Assembly: GCA_001630475.1 (NCBI GenBank)
Contig: KV419396.1
Coordinates: 987,303 to 1,051,302 of the forward strand
Direction of reading: 5' to 3'
Source: Sistotremastrum niveocremeum HHB9708
Lineage: Eukaryota > Basidiomycota > Agaricomycetes > Sistotremastrales > Sistotremastraceae
Length of the DNA: 64,000 nt
Position numbers and translations under genes: made by a program. Below the pieces are notes generated by a model that was given only the letters and a program-made list of their open reading frames with translations, was not told where the DNA came from and searched no databases. Below are positions 12,104-23,278 of the stretch, one piece after another (the stretch's first letter is position 1; every line of letters begins with the position of its first letter).

Positions 12104-13109
12104 ATGTATCTTACGCGTCGCGACCCTCCTCCACCCAGAAGCGTCTGCCAAAAATGCAACAAGAGGTTCAAAGATGCAACTGCACGAAAACAACACGTCC
12201 GAACTTCCTCATTACATCCTAAATGCCTTTTTTGCCCAACCGGGATTAGATTTCTCGACAACAAGGCTCTACAAGAAGTAAGCTTGTCCATACGCGGTTT
12301 CTGAACTTGCATGTTGACTATTGTTGCCAGCACGTCCGCGCTCTTCACGATCCTTCATGGACTGTGCCTGCACCTCCACCTCGCGCCTCATTCACACTAC
12401 CTACGCCCGCACCGGCACCAGCACGATTCGTGCCACCAGTTTTTCCTACAGCTATGCCAGCACCAGCACCGTCGTCTTCTATTTGGAGTCTCGGACGCCC
12501 CACACCCATAGCACCCGCTGTCGAAGAACAGCTGCGCAATGCCATCCATAATCCATTGACAAGGAGCATCGACGACCTGGACCCAGCAAACTTCTTCATT
12601 AGACAGAGAAGTGAACCTTTTACTCTTGCCCCGGCACCTGGCCCTGCATCGGAAACCCTACTTCGAGAACGAATCAGAGCTTTCACTTTCGACGAGGCAC
12701 CTCCTATGGCACCGCGACACTCTGTGATCACTCTCAGAAACGGCGTCAGGACGCAAACATTCGATAACATGGTTAGTCGCATATATGGGCCTCACTGCGA
12801 TAACATCCCTTAAATTCTTTTCAGGACTTGTTACCACACTCTATGAGCCTCGACCAGCCCTCTCTGCCTACTCCCACATCTCCTAAAGCCGGTGAACCTA
12901 GAGAAATGCCAGATTGCCCGATCTGTTTGCAGCAATTCACCCGCATGACGGCTACAGCCTGTGGCCATACATTCTGTGAGGGGTGCATCATAGAGTCACT
13001 TCGGCGTCGCCGAGAATGTCCCTGTTGCAACAGCCGTATCGAGGGCACAACTCTGACTCGTATTTTCTTGGCTCCCAAGGGTGTCGCCTCGACGGCCCCC
13101 GACGCCTAG
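12104..13109 (+). CDS. C2H2-RING protein, array member 1
   Basis: Introns 12278-12330 and 12772-12824. The N-terminus holds two C2H2-like fingers: CQKCNKRF...QHVRTSSLH, then CLFC...LQEHVRALH. The first intron falls exactly before the first zinc His of finger 2. The middle (about 150 residues) is Pro/Ala-rich and probably disordered. The C-terminus is a C3HC4 RING: CPICLQQF, ACGHTFCEGCI, then CPCC. RING fingers of this type recruit E2 enzymes, so an E3 ubiquitin ligase role is likely; the fingers would bind substrate or nucleic acid. It is the most divergent copy in its middle. It stands first in a four-gene, same-strand array. No named orthologue recognised. Confidence 0.85.
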
Positions 13110-13453
13110 CTTGTCCTTCCCTTCATTTCATTCTTGTTGTAATATGCCTTCATCATCGACATCTTGTAATAGTACCATTCATCGGTTTGTAGCTGTCATT
13201 CAGTCCCTTTTCCGCCCCCATCCATACTGTATTTCATTTTTATGACCACAAGTGTTTCGAAAATATCGAGAGAAAAAAACCGGCATCTGCCGATCGTCAG
13301 GCTATGAACGATGTCGTCGCTGCCACAAGTCTTTGCGGCTGAATCCTGACTCCTTTTTAACGAGTGTCTGCCTCACGTTCCAGAATCGCGCTTTGCAGCT
13401 TTGCTCGTCTCCGCTCATCAAATAAACCGACTGAATCCTTGATCGACAAGACA
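13110..13453. other. Intergenic spacer between array members 1 and 2
   Basis: 344 bp with no gene. It holds the 3' end of member 1 and the promoter of member 2. Nothing else is recognised. Confidence 0.5.
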
Positions 13454-14448
13454 ATGCCGGCCAGTTGGTGTGAACCATGCCGCAGATCATTTGCGAGTCC
13501 CCGCGCTCGAGATCAACACATTGCGAATTCTTCGAGGCATCCAAGATGTGATGAATGCTACCGCCGATTTTTGGATGACGATGTTTTGAGACAGGTAAGC
13601 ACTACTACCGAGACATTTACGACGGTCTTTTCTAATTATGGATGGTGGCACCAGCATTTCGATGATGAGCATCGCGACTACATGACAGACGACGAGGACG
13701 AATATTACCAGGCGGCAGGACTCGCTCCTCCATTCATGGCGAGACTAATGGAAGTCGTCGACCATGAATGGGGAGCTCGCGTTGGATCTCCTGAGCCAGC
13801 GCCAGAGCGGGACGCCGTGGCCGAGTTTCAGCAAGAGCTGCAACGTATGCAAGAGATGGACTGGTACGACCATGATGAGATTATCCATTATGCACATGGA
13901 GATCCTGATTGGGACGAGGAGATAGAGGATGAGGATGAGGATGATCCTGTTGAGTTGATGGTGGATGACTATGGGGAAGAACAGGAGCGATTTAACTTTG
14001 AAGAAGCGAATTATCAGTTGCAGTTGCAAGCTGAAGCTGAGCTCGAAGATGCACGATTCCATGCTTTGGGACTGGGGGCTCGTTGGGTGGGACATGATTT
14101 CGTTCCTGCTCCTGCACCTCCACATGAGGTGCACAATCGACCCGTAAGTCAATGTGCATTCGTATCCTTTCTACGATAAATTCTTATTCGTACTTTCAGA
14201 GCAGCGTCCTGCGACAGGTTTTCGCAGAAGGGTCTGATGCGTCTTCTGACCCTCCCGCTGCGAACCTTAAGTTGCCTAATTGTCCCCTCTGTCTGGATAA
14301 TCTCAAATTGACGACCTCAACGGCCTGCGGACATGTATTCTGTACACCATGCATCGTAGAGGCCCTAAAGGCTCGCCGAGAATGTCCTGTGTGCAGGAAG
14401 GATGCTGCTCCTACTGATCTAAGACGCCTTTTCCTGACATCTTCTTAA
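13454..14448 (+). CDS. C2H2-RING protein, array member 2
   Basis: ATG at 13454; introns 13595-13654 and 14144-14199. Two N-terminal fingers: CEPCRRSF...QHIANSSRH, then CDECYRRF...LRQHFDDEH. The middle is strongly acidic (EEIEDEDEDDPVELM) with Gln-rich helices. The C-terminal C3HC4 RING is CPLCLDNL, ACGHVFCTPCI, then CPVC. The first intron sits at the same place as in its paralogues, but it is 60 nt long and free of stops. Retention would therefore insert 20 residues in frame inside finger 2. Probable RING E3 ligase; substrate unknown. Confidence 0.85.
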
Positions 14449-14605
14449 TTTTTGTATTGGGTTTCTCATTCTGGTTCACTTAATTACATTAAATTTGTAT
14501 CACATAGGTCTTGTTTTCGCATACTAGGATGAGAAAGAGAGTCGGAATCAGCCGCACGTGGTTGTCATAAGCACTTCTCAACGAGCTCGAGTCAGCGAGT
14601 ACTGT

Positions 14606-15325
14606 ATGGCTCACGATCATGATTGTGAACTATGCGATAGGACGTTTCAGAGCAAAGAACGTCTGAGTCGACATGTGCAGAGATCCGAGAGACATCCTCT
14701 CTGCGAGAGGTGCGACGTAAGATTCCTAAGTGAACGAGCATTGCGAAAGGTGATTATATGTTGAAGAGAGTTCGGATTGATAATGACCACAGCACAGCAT
14801 TATACGCGCTCAAAGGAACATCAAATACTGGTCAAGGTTGATGGAGAAGAAACAGCCGTACCAGTTGCAGATGGAAAAGGGAAAGTGGTCATGGCAGGGG
14901 CCCGAACCTCTGTCAAGGTTATCTGGCAAGCGAATGGCCTGGTCAAGTTGAAGCTTGGAGGGGACCGAAGCATGATCAGGGCAGAGTGGATAGACGGGTC
15001 GTCAGATGAAGACGAGGTCGAAGAGGACGACGACGACGCTGGTTCAGCGACCGACGATTTGGTGAGCTGGCAGATGAGTCGATTGATCTTATCTGACGGA
15101 CGACAGACTGCTCAAGCGAGTCGCTTATCGATCAACGAGCCCTCATCTTCTGCTTCGAACTGTCCGCTGTGTTTAGGGCCTTTTCGGGAGATGTCGACGC
15201 CTCGTTGCGGACATGCTTTTTGTCGAGCATGCATCTTGAGTGCGTTGGACAATAAATTGGAGTGTCCTGTCTGTCGACAAGCGGCTGCTCCGAGGCATTT
15301 GAGACGAATATTCCTGGGATCATAA
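14606..15325 (+). CDS. C2H2-RING protein, array member 3
   Basis: ATG at 14606; intron 14750-14797, and a second, in-frame intron at 15062-15106 placed by comparison with member 4. Fingers: CELCDRTF...RHVQRSERH, then CERCDVRF...LRKHYTRSKEH. Next comes a compact middle domain (GARTSVKVIWQANG, LKLGGDRSMIRAEWIDG) that looks beta-rich and is shared only with member 4, then an acidic linker (SSDEDEVEEDDDD). The RING is CPLCLGPF, RCGHAFCRACI, then CPVC. The middle domain is unknown to me. It and member 4 are a recent tandem duplicate pair. Confidence 0.85.
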
Positions 15326-15545
15326 GCGCTGAGGCTAGATTGTTACCGTGTGCATATATGCCCGTGGCCGGAAGCAGGCTCTGAGTAGAACTCTTTTCTT
15401 GGACTCTTATCAAGTGATTTTGTACTCATGTGTACTTAGTACTTTACCGCTTTATCTTCGGTATATGTGTGTGAATGAATATATTGGCAGAAAATGGCCG
15501 GGATCAGCCGTTGCACTTTATCGTCGATAATCACTGTCGACGAGT

Positions 15546-16265
15546 ATGCCATTTCTCTTTCCGTTCTTGTATGACTGCCAGTCTTGCGACAAGAGCTATC
15601 GCACTAGCGAACGTCTTAATCGCCATGTGCAAAACTCGCGCAGGCATCCAAGGTGCAGGAAATGCAACATAAGATTTCTGACTAATCGCGATCTGCGAAA
15701 GGTGATTCCGATTCTTGAGCTTCAAGTCGCATAATAACCATGACTTAGCACTACAAACGGTCGAAGGAACACAATTTAGTCGTGAAAGTTGAAAGGGAGA
15801 AAAGAGCGATTTCTTTGGGGAATTCAAAGGGAGAAGTGACCCTAGCAGGGGCCCGCACGTCGGCCAAGTTGTCGTGGACCGCAGATGGCAAGGTCAGGGT
15901 GAAGCTTGGTGGGGATAGGAATATGATTCAAACGGAATGGATTGATGGGTCGTCCGACGAAGAAGACGACGAGGACGACGCTCCCACGACAAGCGCTGTA
16001 AGTTCCCGAGTCAGTGACTCGTGATTATTTCTTATCTGACAAACGATAGCCTGCACAAGCGAGTCGCTTAGCAATCAACGAGCCATCGAACACTTCCAAC
16101 TGTCCCTTGTGTCTGGAGCCGTTCAGGGAAATGTCGACGACGCGGTGTGGTCATGCTTTTTGTCATGCCTGCATTGAAAGAGCGTTGGGCGTCAGGTCAG
16201 AGTGTCCTGTTTGTCGTGCAGTGGCTGCTCCGCGACACTTGAGACGGGTCTTTTTAGGGGCATAA
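15546..16265 (+). CDS. C2H2-RING protein, array member 4
   Basis: Introns 15702-15748 and 15998-16049. Fingers: CQSCDKSY...RHVQNSRRH, then CRKCNIRF...LRKHYKRSKEH. It shares with member 3 the middle domain (GARTSAKLSWTADG, VKLGGDRNMIQTEWIDG) and the acidic SSDEEDDEDD linker. The C-terminal RING is CPLCLEPF, RCGHAFCHACI, then CPVC, ending RHLRRVFLGA. DNA identity to member 3 is high even around the second intron, where both have ...CAAGCGAGTCGCTTA, so the copy is young. Likely E3 ligase. Confidence 0.85.
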
Positions 16266-16622
16266 GCGCTTGTTCCGGATATGGAATAATCGGACGCCTA
16301 ATGGAGATTGGTCCTGTGTTCTGTTTGAAGCGTTTGATGACTGTTTGCATTTGAAACAAGAATAGACGGCTGACTGTCTGATTTGTCGTGGCTGGTGTCG
16401 GTCGGGGCCCGGGACCGAGAGTTCCCACCGGACTTCTGATGGACTCATGGGACCCTCGTAACGAACTGATGGGAAAATCATTATTCGAATGCAGTCTACT
16501 ACTAGAATAACCATTATTAAATGCGTGTAGGGGTGCGGGTGGGTGAGTATTATTATTATGGACGTGGCGTGGTGGCGGGCGTAAATGGGTCGTGCAGGTA
16601 TCAAGCAAAGCAATGCGCAGAG
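16266..16622. other. Convergent intergenic region
   Basis: 357 bp between two convergent stops. It holds an imperfect GC-rich inverted repeat (CGGTC at 16399-16403 with GACCG at 16413-16417). No gene seen. Confidence 0.4.
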
Positions 16623-17576
16623 TCACTGACGTTCTAAGTCCTCCTCCTTCTCCCGTAGCAGTCCGTGCCGTCCACGCGACAAACTCGTTCGCAGTCGGTG
16701 CACAATAGACGCCTTTGTTCGTCCTCGGTCAACTTTCTCCTTCTCGGTCTCCGACTCGCCGCTCTCCGTATTCTCCGTGTCGGCTGCAATATACCCTTTC
16801 AGGGCCTCTTTCGCCAACATGGGCGCGAGGCTGAGGGCAGTCAGCAGCACCAATTTCGTCACAACGTCGGGCGACCGCAACAGACTGTTAAGCGTCACTG
16901 TCTCGTCGCCGGACACGGTGATCGTCTGGAGCAGGTCACCCAGTTGACATGTGACCGCAGTCCAGGGAAGGGTGCCGATGAACGCTCCCAAAGCGCAGTC
17001 GAACAGTGGAACAGAGCACAATCCGCAGGCAATATTCAGGCCTGACCATGGGACGACCCCCACGAGGCGCAGAACTGCTAATCGCATCCAGGCAGGGTCA
17101 TGTGCGACGACGGATTTCGTGAGCGAAATGGCGCGGGGTGAAAATGAAGAAAGGATGGGGGAGAGAGGTGCGGCGAGGAGAGATGAAAGAAGAGAACCGC
17201 AGGTGGTGAGGAGGGTGAATAGAAGGGTGGCCGGAAGTGAGCCAAGCAATGAGCCGGCCAAGATGTTCAGGAGAACGGCGCCTGGAATTGACCAAGCGTG
17301 TTTCCAGAGGGTGAGGAGGGAGAGCACGGCGAGGAGATGGAGGTATGGCAGCGGGCCCGACTGTGCGTAGGCATGGAGGGCGGCGGCGAGGGCGGCCAAG
17401 TCCTGGAGGGAGGTAGGGAGATGTTGGGGCGTCGGGAGGGAGACGAGGGCGGGTATCAATAGCAGGGTGGAGAGCGGGAAGAGGATGATTGGGATGAGCA
17501 CGGAGATGGTGATGGCGGACGACGTCGACGGCGGCGATGAGGGCGAAGACGCCTCTCCGTTCTGTGCAAGAGACAT
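16623..17576 (-). CDS. VTT/DedA-family membrane protein (TVP38/TMEM41-like)
   Basis: A single exon of 317 residues. Several hydrophobic segments run from residue 20 to about 270. The VTT signature is visible: KHAWSIPGAVLLNILAGSLL, then LAVLRLVGVVPWSGLNIACG and GAFIGTLPWTAVT. These are the re-entrant-loop halves of the DedA/TVP38/TMEM41/VMP1 domain. Members act as ER or Golgi phospholipid scramblases or affect membrane traffic. The C-terminus (about 50 residues) is hydrophilic and charged (ESETEKEKVDRGR) and ends RHGLLREKEEDLERQ. Which TVP38-like subfamily it belongs to cannot be told by eye. Confidence 0.85.
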   Translation of the reverse strand: MSLAQNGEASSPSSPPSTSSAITISVLIPIILFPLSTLLLIPALVSLPTPQHLPTSLQDLAALAAALHAYAQSGPLPYLHLLAVLSLLTLWKHAWSIPGAVLLNILAGSLLGSLPATLLFTLLTTCGSLLSSLLAAPLSPILSSFSPRAISLTKSVVAHDPAWMRLAVLRLVGVVPWSGLNIACGLCSVPLFDCALGAFIGTLPWTAVTCQLGDLLQTITVSGDETVTLNSLLRSPDVVTKLVLLTALSLAPMLAKEALKGYIAADTENTESGESETEKEKVDRGRTKASIVHRLRTSLSRGRHGLLREKEEDLERQ

Positions 17577-17654
17577 GGGTCCAACGGGTCGAACGACGCG
17601 GCGGGGACAAAGCCTTAAGTACTTTTTTTTCTCTTTATTGGGGCGTACGTAATC

Positions 17655-19421
17655 TTACATAATCGCTCTCACCCAATCGATCAGCCGTCCGCCGGAGAAC
17701 GCGCGGCTTCCGACCCGACACTCGATGCCATATCGGGTGCCGAATCTGACCGACACCTGTCGATTCTCGCCGCCGACGTTTCCCACGACGCTCCCCGTCA
17801 TCCGATCGACCACCCAGCCGCCCGCCTCTGGCCCGGCTTCGCAGATCTTCCGCAATAAATAGCCTTCCATCTCTTCCCGGAGCAACTGACTCAGCTGACT
17901 CATCGAGCTCAAGCCCAACGTCGCACGACCAAGGTGAGCCACCAGCCGACACGGAGCCTCCATTGTCAGCCGCACTGTGTGTCGTCCGTCCACCCGCAAC
18001 ACCGCCTCCCCACCCATCCGCTCACCGCCAACGATGCCCTCCCCGCCCTCCCCGACGCGTTGGAAGCGCACCCGCACCTTGAACCCTGCGTCCCGGAGAC
18101 TGCTCGCCATCATCGTCACCTCGTCCTCCACGCGCTCGCAAAACCGTACGTATTGCACGACGTCAATGATCGGCTGCAGCAATCGGGAGCTCCTCCGCGG
18201 AGACCGATGCATTTGGAGCAGGTACAGACGCAACACGGATCCAATTAGGCACGCCTCGATCGATTCCGGCTGACTGGCCTCGTCTTCTTCCACTTCGTCC
18301 ACGAGCTCGAATTTTAGATCCACTCCTTGCGCTGCTTCCACAACAATCAGCTTCTCGCTGACTCGCGCACCCGCTGTTGGCAACGACCCAGCCTCTTCGA
18401 TGAGTCGTCGGAATATTTCAGACTCCACCACTTCGCTCTGTGCATCCCGTAGAATTTCGTCCAAATTATCACTGCTTTTGCTGCGTCCGACCATAGATGA
18501 CGACGACCCATTAGCAGTCTCGTAGGTTACCCGCAGCCGCAAGCCCTCGCGAGCCGGAAAGGTCAACGGACTCGGCGAATTTGTCGAAAGCTGTGCGAGA
18601 GCCCGTCGCTTGAAAGGCGGCGATGCTACGAGATTTAGTGAGCCATAGCCGATCAATATATGCAGAAGACGCACCTTGCTCGAGTCCATAGCTAATGAGG
18701 AAGTCTCTCGCGAACTTGTTTCCACCCGATGTGCCAGGAGGTAAAGGTGCAGGGACCAATCCCCATCCACTTGACCGAACGAGGAGTGCGTTTTGCCAGT
18801 ACTTCTCGTTGCTCTCGTTGACTCGCTCTATCTCCCGCGCTGCCGTTCCGAGGACATCAGATGCGCTTCTTAGTGATTCGTCTTTGCCGCCTGTGGTGAG
18901 GAGGGTATTGAATGCGGCAACAGAGGGGATGGGTGGTGGCTTGGAGACTGTGGACACGGCCAACGCAGGTGCCTGCGCTGTTGGAGGGGAAGTGGACAGA
19001 AGCAAAGCGAGCAGATCTCGTGCTAGAGACATTTCTCCCATTGCAATATGCAGCTGTGGCATGAGTTCGTTCCGCATCTTCATCAGGTCCTCTGGTGTCA
19101 TGGACATTTTTTGCGTAGCCTTTTCAGGCTGTTCTTCCTTGTCATCGTCTGATTCTTCCTCGTCTTTCGCATCTTGTCTTTTGGGTGCATCGATATCGAA
19201 TACATCTCTTCTCTCCTGAAATATTCTGAACAATGTCTGACCCAGTTTTGTCACTGGGTCCTCCTGCCTACGCGTCGCTCAGCATAAATTCACCCAAATT
19301 GTGATAACAATTCAGCATACGGTTCGTATTCTTCTGTGCCATCAGGGTAAACGTCAAGGAGCCGAGGAATAGGCTGGCCGTTTTCGTCAGCGTAGATGCG
19401 TTCCAAAGAAAGGCGGGCCAT
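17655..19421 (-). CDS. MED17: Mediator subunit Med17 (Srb4)
   Basis: ATG at 19421 (MARLSLERIYADENGQPIPR). An intron at 19268-19320 joins EEYEP to QEDPVTKLGQTLFRIFQERR, the conserved Med17 N-terminal motif. A second intron (18626-18674) joins FLISYGLEQ to ASPPFKRRALAQL. The body has MSLARDLLALLL, WQNALLVRSSGWGLVPAPL and RDFLISYG, as in Med17, the scaffold of the Mediator head module that contacts RNA polymerase II. The total is about 550 residues. The start lies 60 bp from the divergent Zn2Cys6 gene; the spacer contains TTCCCGCC at 19448-19455. Confidence 0.92.
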
Positions 19422-19481
19422 TGCAAGCGTGGGAACTTGCCGCTATCTTCCCGCCGAGTCACATTGTCTGCTTAGCAGTCG

Positions 19482-22400
19482 ATGGTCAAGACAGCAGAGT
19501 CTACTCCCTCAGCAGAGGACGGCGTCACTCAGCCAGAATCAACCTCAGGGTCAATCAACCCTTTCAAAAGGAAGAAGACAGCTGACGATAATCAGCAAAT
19601 CAAGAAGAAACCCAGGACCAGAGTCAGGTGTGACTGGACCCCTTTCTCGTCGATGTTCGCTCAGTCAAATCGCATGCTGTAGCTTCTCGTGTGGAGAATG
19701 TCATAGGAGGAAACAAAAGGTGTGCAGGATCAGCACTGATTATTTCCAATATTTATTCTCATGTGATATGCGTGCAGTGTGATCGACAAGTCCCATGCGG
19801 CCATGCAAGTACCTTTCGATATCTCATCTTCCAGTGGCTGATGCTACCTAGTGCATAGCTCGTAAGGTCCCAGAGTTGTGTAAGGCCTACACTCCAGGGA
19901 AATCGGAGCAAGATTTGCATCTACGCCTCAGTCGCATCGAGAACATCATTGAACGTGCACTTCCACACCTCGCAAAAGACGCTGATCTAGAATCTGGGTT
20001 CGCTGATGGCTCACTTGGACGACAAAGGTCGCCCTCTGGTAGTCCGGACGACGATGCGGACGACGACGACGGTGCTGCGGGCCGGCTGACTAGTGGGCGG
20101 TGGCATGGAGTATCAGCCATTGGGAGCGTAAGCTCTGGCCCTATCCTAGAACAAGTAGCTGCCCATTACCTGGTATTTACTTCCTCCGCTCATCCATATT
20201 ATTCAGTTGCAAACGATCATGCCTCAGGGCAACATTGGTCAGCAAGACAGCGCAATTCGAGACTCTATATCCCATCTATCCCGCCTTAGTCAATGCTCAA
20301 AGGAACTGGCTTTGGCTTCAAGACATCTATCTGCTGCTCGTGGAGGCGATGCGGCATCTCTTGCGGCTGCTACGGCTATTATAGACGCCGTACGACATTA
20401 TGCCGATCCTGTTGACCCGGAAGGTGGTAGTGGCAGTGGTGTTGGAGCCTTGTTGAATCCAGCTGGTGCTGACAGGCTCGCCATGCCAACATTCCTCGAG
20501 GATGCCCACTCTGCTGCAGAGCGCTTGAAATCTCTAATTCAAGACTGCGGAGTCTCACCACATAAAGTTTCTGAATTGATCCAGGAACTACCCCCTAAGA
20601 GGATCACCGATGCTCTTGTTGATCATTATTTCTCAAATCTGTGGGTACAATCTATTCCCTTCAAAATTTCACAGGGATGAACTGTTTTCCAGGAACTATG
20701 TCCGCTATCCACTATACGAAAAGGATTTTAGGACGGCTTACGAGGCTATCTGTGCTAGCCATGGAATAGGAGTAAACCCTAACGATGTCTCATTCCTTCC
20801 CCTGCTGTTTGTCGTCCTGGCACTTGCTGTCCGCGTCTCTCCTGAATCACTAGGCGGGGATGATCGACAACGTCGGCTGTCATCTTTGAGATATTATTGG
20901 TCTTGTGGGCCTCTTTTTGACGCTTATGTTTCCTCTGCCTTATACCACTTCTTACAGCGCGCCGTTCCATGTTGCTTGCTGCAGCCATCCATAACGACTC
21001 AATAGAACTTGTGTCAGCACGGTTACTGGTACGCAGGGTACTGAAGCCACCCATCTAGGGCTAAATTTCAATCCAGAGTGCTCGTTTCCTCACCTTTGAC
21101 CGCCGAATCACCGAATGTTGGAGCCAACTTGGTGCGGCCGTTCGCACTGCGCAAGCGTTAGGTTTGCATCGTGACGGTTCGCAGATGGTGAGGAGAAAGC
21201 GAGTGAACATCACCGATTACTCATCTCATCACAGGGTCTTGACTCCTTCCAGACGGAACAGCGACGTCGAATCTGGGCATACATTTACCACGCCGATCGA
21301 TCCTATGCCCTCGTCATGGGTCGACCACAATCTATTTCAGATGACTATACATCCGCAAAACCTCCCCTAAACGTTACAGATGAAGAACTGCTAGCAAATC
21401 CTAGCAATCCTCCAGACCATCCTCTCAATCACCCCACTCCCGTCACCTTCGTGATCCTACGACATTATCTAGCTCGAATCATCGGTGCCATTGCCCACCA
21501 TTTCCATCGCATCCGTAACCATAGTCCCTATAGCGAAGTGCTTGCTTTGGATGACGACCTCCAACGATTTTTAGCGACCTTGCCACCTCACTTCGCCCTA
21601 AATCCTGACAAGAGTCTGGATGAAAGCCATCCGTACATCCCAATTCATCGATTCAATGTCCTTACAGAGGTCCTGTTCGTAAGAATGAGCTTGCATAGGC
21701 CATACATCTTACGTCGACTTGACTCCGACAAATTTGCTCGCTCGCGGCGTGCATGTTTCGAGGCTGCTAAACTCGACTTCACCATTCGCCGAGAGTTCAA
21801 GCGAACTGGAGCTCATGTGGGAAGGAGATTGCTGGGAACGGCTTACAGAGAATTCCAAACCGCCATGATCAGCGGCATCTCCCTTGTCTTGGATCCCAAT
21901 GGTCCGGACTCAGCAGACATGCATCAAATTTTGGATACCTTCCTTCAAGATCATCAGGGTGTACTGGAGGTGGATGATACGACCCGCCGAGAGCTCAAGA
22001 TTGTGCAATTCCTCAAGAGCAAAGCCTTGGATCCTCGGAACACTGGGACTAGTGCCTCCGGGAGCGTGGGCGACGCGATGTCACCCGGGTCCTTGAATTC
22101 AGGGCCCTCGAAAATACCTACAAGCGATTCCAGGACGGTTATACCATCGAATGGTCAACCACCAGACCAACATCGCAATGGAAAGAGTACACATCGAACA
22201 TATCCTTCGTTGGATCTCACTCGTGATGGTACGAACCCTCCATCGCAATATTCTTCGTACCCTGCAACTCCCGTAACCAATTCAGCATCATATCCGCCAC
22301 CAAATTTGGTCGCGTCTCCGACGTTTGCTCGACTACAGCATACCGATAATGTTGGGTCACCTAGCGCGTCCAACTCTCCCGGGGCCGACGAAGGAAATGC

Positions 22401-22665
22401 TGCTCAACATCTACTGGATCACTGGATGGACAATGTCTCAAATGGACCTGCAGGTGGTGGCGTATACGGACCGCCTCTGACAGCTGGATCTGCTGCGGTT
22501 CCGGGTGTCCCTTGGGTCAGCGGTATGGAAGTCCCGGGAGCTGGTCCTGTGAATACTGGCTTGATGGTCGGTGGAGATTTGCAAGTGCCTGGGAGCATCG
22601 AAGCGGATTGGACATACTGGGAGACCATGCTGAACATGCTACCCAATGGTCGAGGAGCGACATAG
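19482..22665 (+). CDS. Zn2Cys6 fungal transcription factor
   Basis: The binuclear zinc cluster is C-x2-C-x6-C-x5-C-x2-C-x8-C (CGECHRRKQKC, then PCGHC, then ELC). It is pieced from four exons: 19482-19627, 19683-19719 (37 nt), 19778-19804 (27 nt) and from 19852. The intron 19805-19851 uses a GC donor (GCAAGT). A linker or coiled coil follows (LHLRLSRIENIIERALP). Further on is the fungal-specific factor middle domain: RRRIWAYIYHADRSYALVMG, RPQSISDDY and LFVRMSLHRPYILRR. The last 250 residues are Ser/Pro/Gly-rich and probably activating. The cluster binds CGG-type half sites as a dimer in the nucleus. The target pathway cannot be inferred. Confidence 0.92.
19805..19851 (+). other. GC-AG intron inside the zinc-cluster gene
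   Basis: The 47-nt intron begins GCAAGT and ends CTACCTAG. Only this choice restores PCGHCIARKVPELC, with the last three cluster cysteines. Confidence 0.85.
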
Positions 22666-23278
22666 ACGTACAGTATCTCCAACTATCTTTCTCCTGTGTT
22701 GCATTGTTGTCTGTCTGTCTCTATCTATGTATCGATACGGTGTAGTTTCTTTCGATGTTGTATCACTAATAGCCCAACAACTGGATTCGAAATAGCGAAG
22801 CTCTTCTATTACTATTCCTACAATAAATTTGCACAGTTGGTACAGCTGTATGTAAGGATTCCAACTTCCGGCGTCCGATTCCGCTTCCATAGCTTTAGCT
22901 GCAATCATGAATTCCTTGTCAGTCTTTGCGCTCATCGTGGTTGTCATCTTGTGAGTATATATAAAGCCCAGCTTCACCTCACAGCTTCACCTAAGTCGAA
23001 ATCATCAGATTAGCAGGTCTCACCTGGTGCCTGGCATCGACGTGTATTGGCCCTCCTCTTTGGAATTTCGTGCGATCATTCTGGGACAACTCAATCGCTG
23101 CGGCCGAAGCTCGAAGATCGGGAAGATGGAGTCAAGGAAGAGATCCTGAAGTGTACGAATGGGAGATGGAACGATTGGGTAGCAAGGGCTTGTGATGGAT
23201 CGCACATAGTACGCTGTCGCGTATCGTTTCTCACACCCTTCAAGACTGATGAAATTCAAAGTCGAGATCTACTTCGTA
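22666..23278. other. Convergent intergenic region, no gene seen
   Basis: 613 bp between two convergent stops. It includes a short TCTG/TCTA-rich simple tract near 22707-22735. The open frames here lack codon logic or motifs. Confidence 0.5.

Noticed and set aside
16399-16417. GC-rich inverted repeat as a terminator or binding site
   Set aside because: Too short and imperfect for a firm call; polymerase II genes do not need such hairpins.
17098-17610. 170-codon minus-strand open frame
   Set aside because: It overlaps the VTT protein in another frame; Arg/Pro-rich composition comes from GC-rich coding DNA.
19268-19293. A 26-bp intron in MED17
   Set aside because: The splice sites would work in frame, but the longer 53-bp intron 19268-19320 also fits, is of normal size, and gives the conserved EYEP-QEDP motif.
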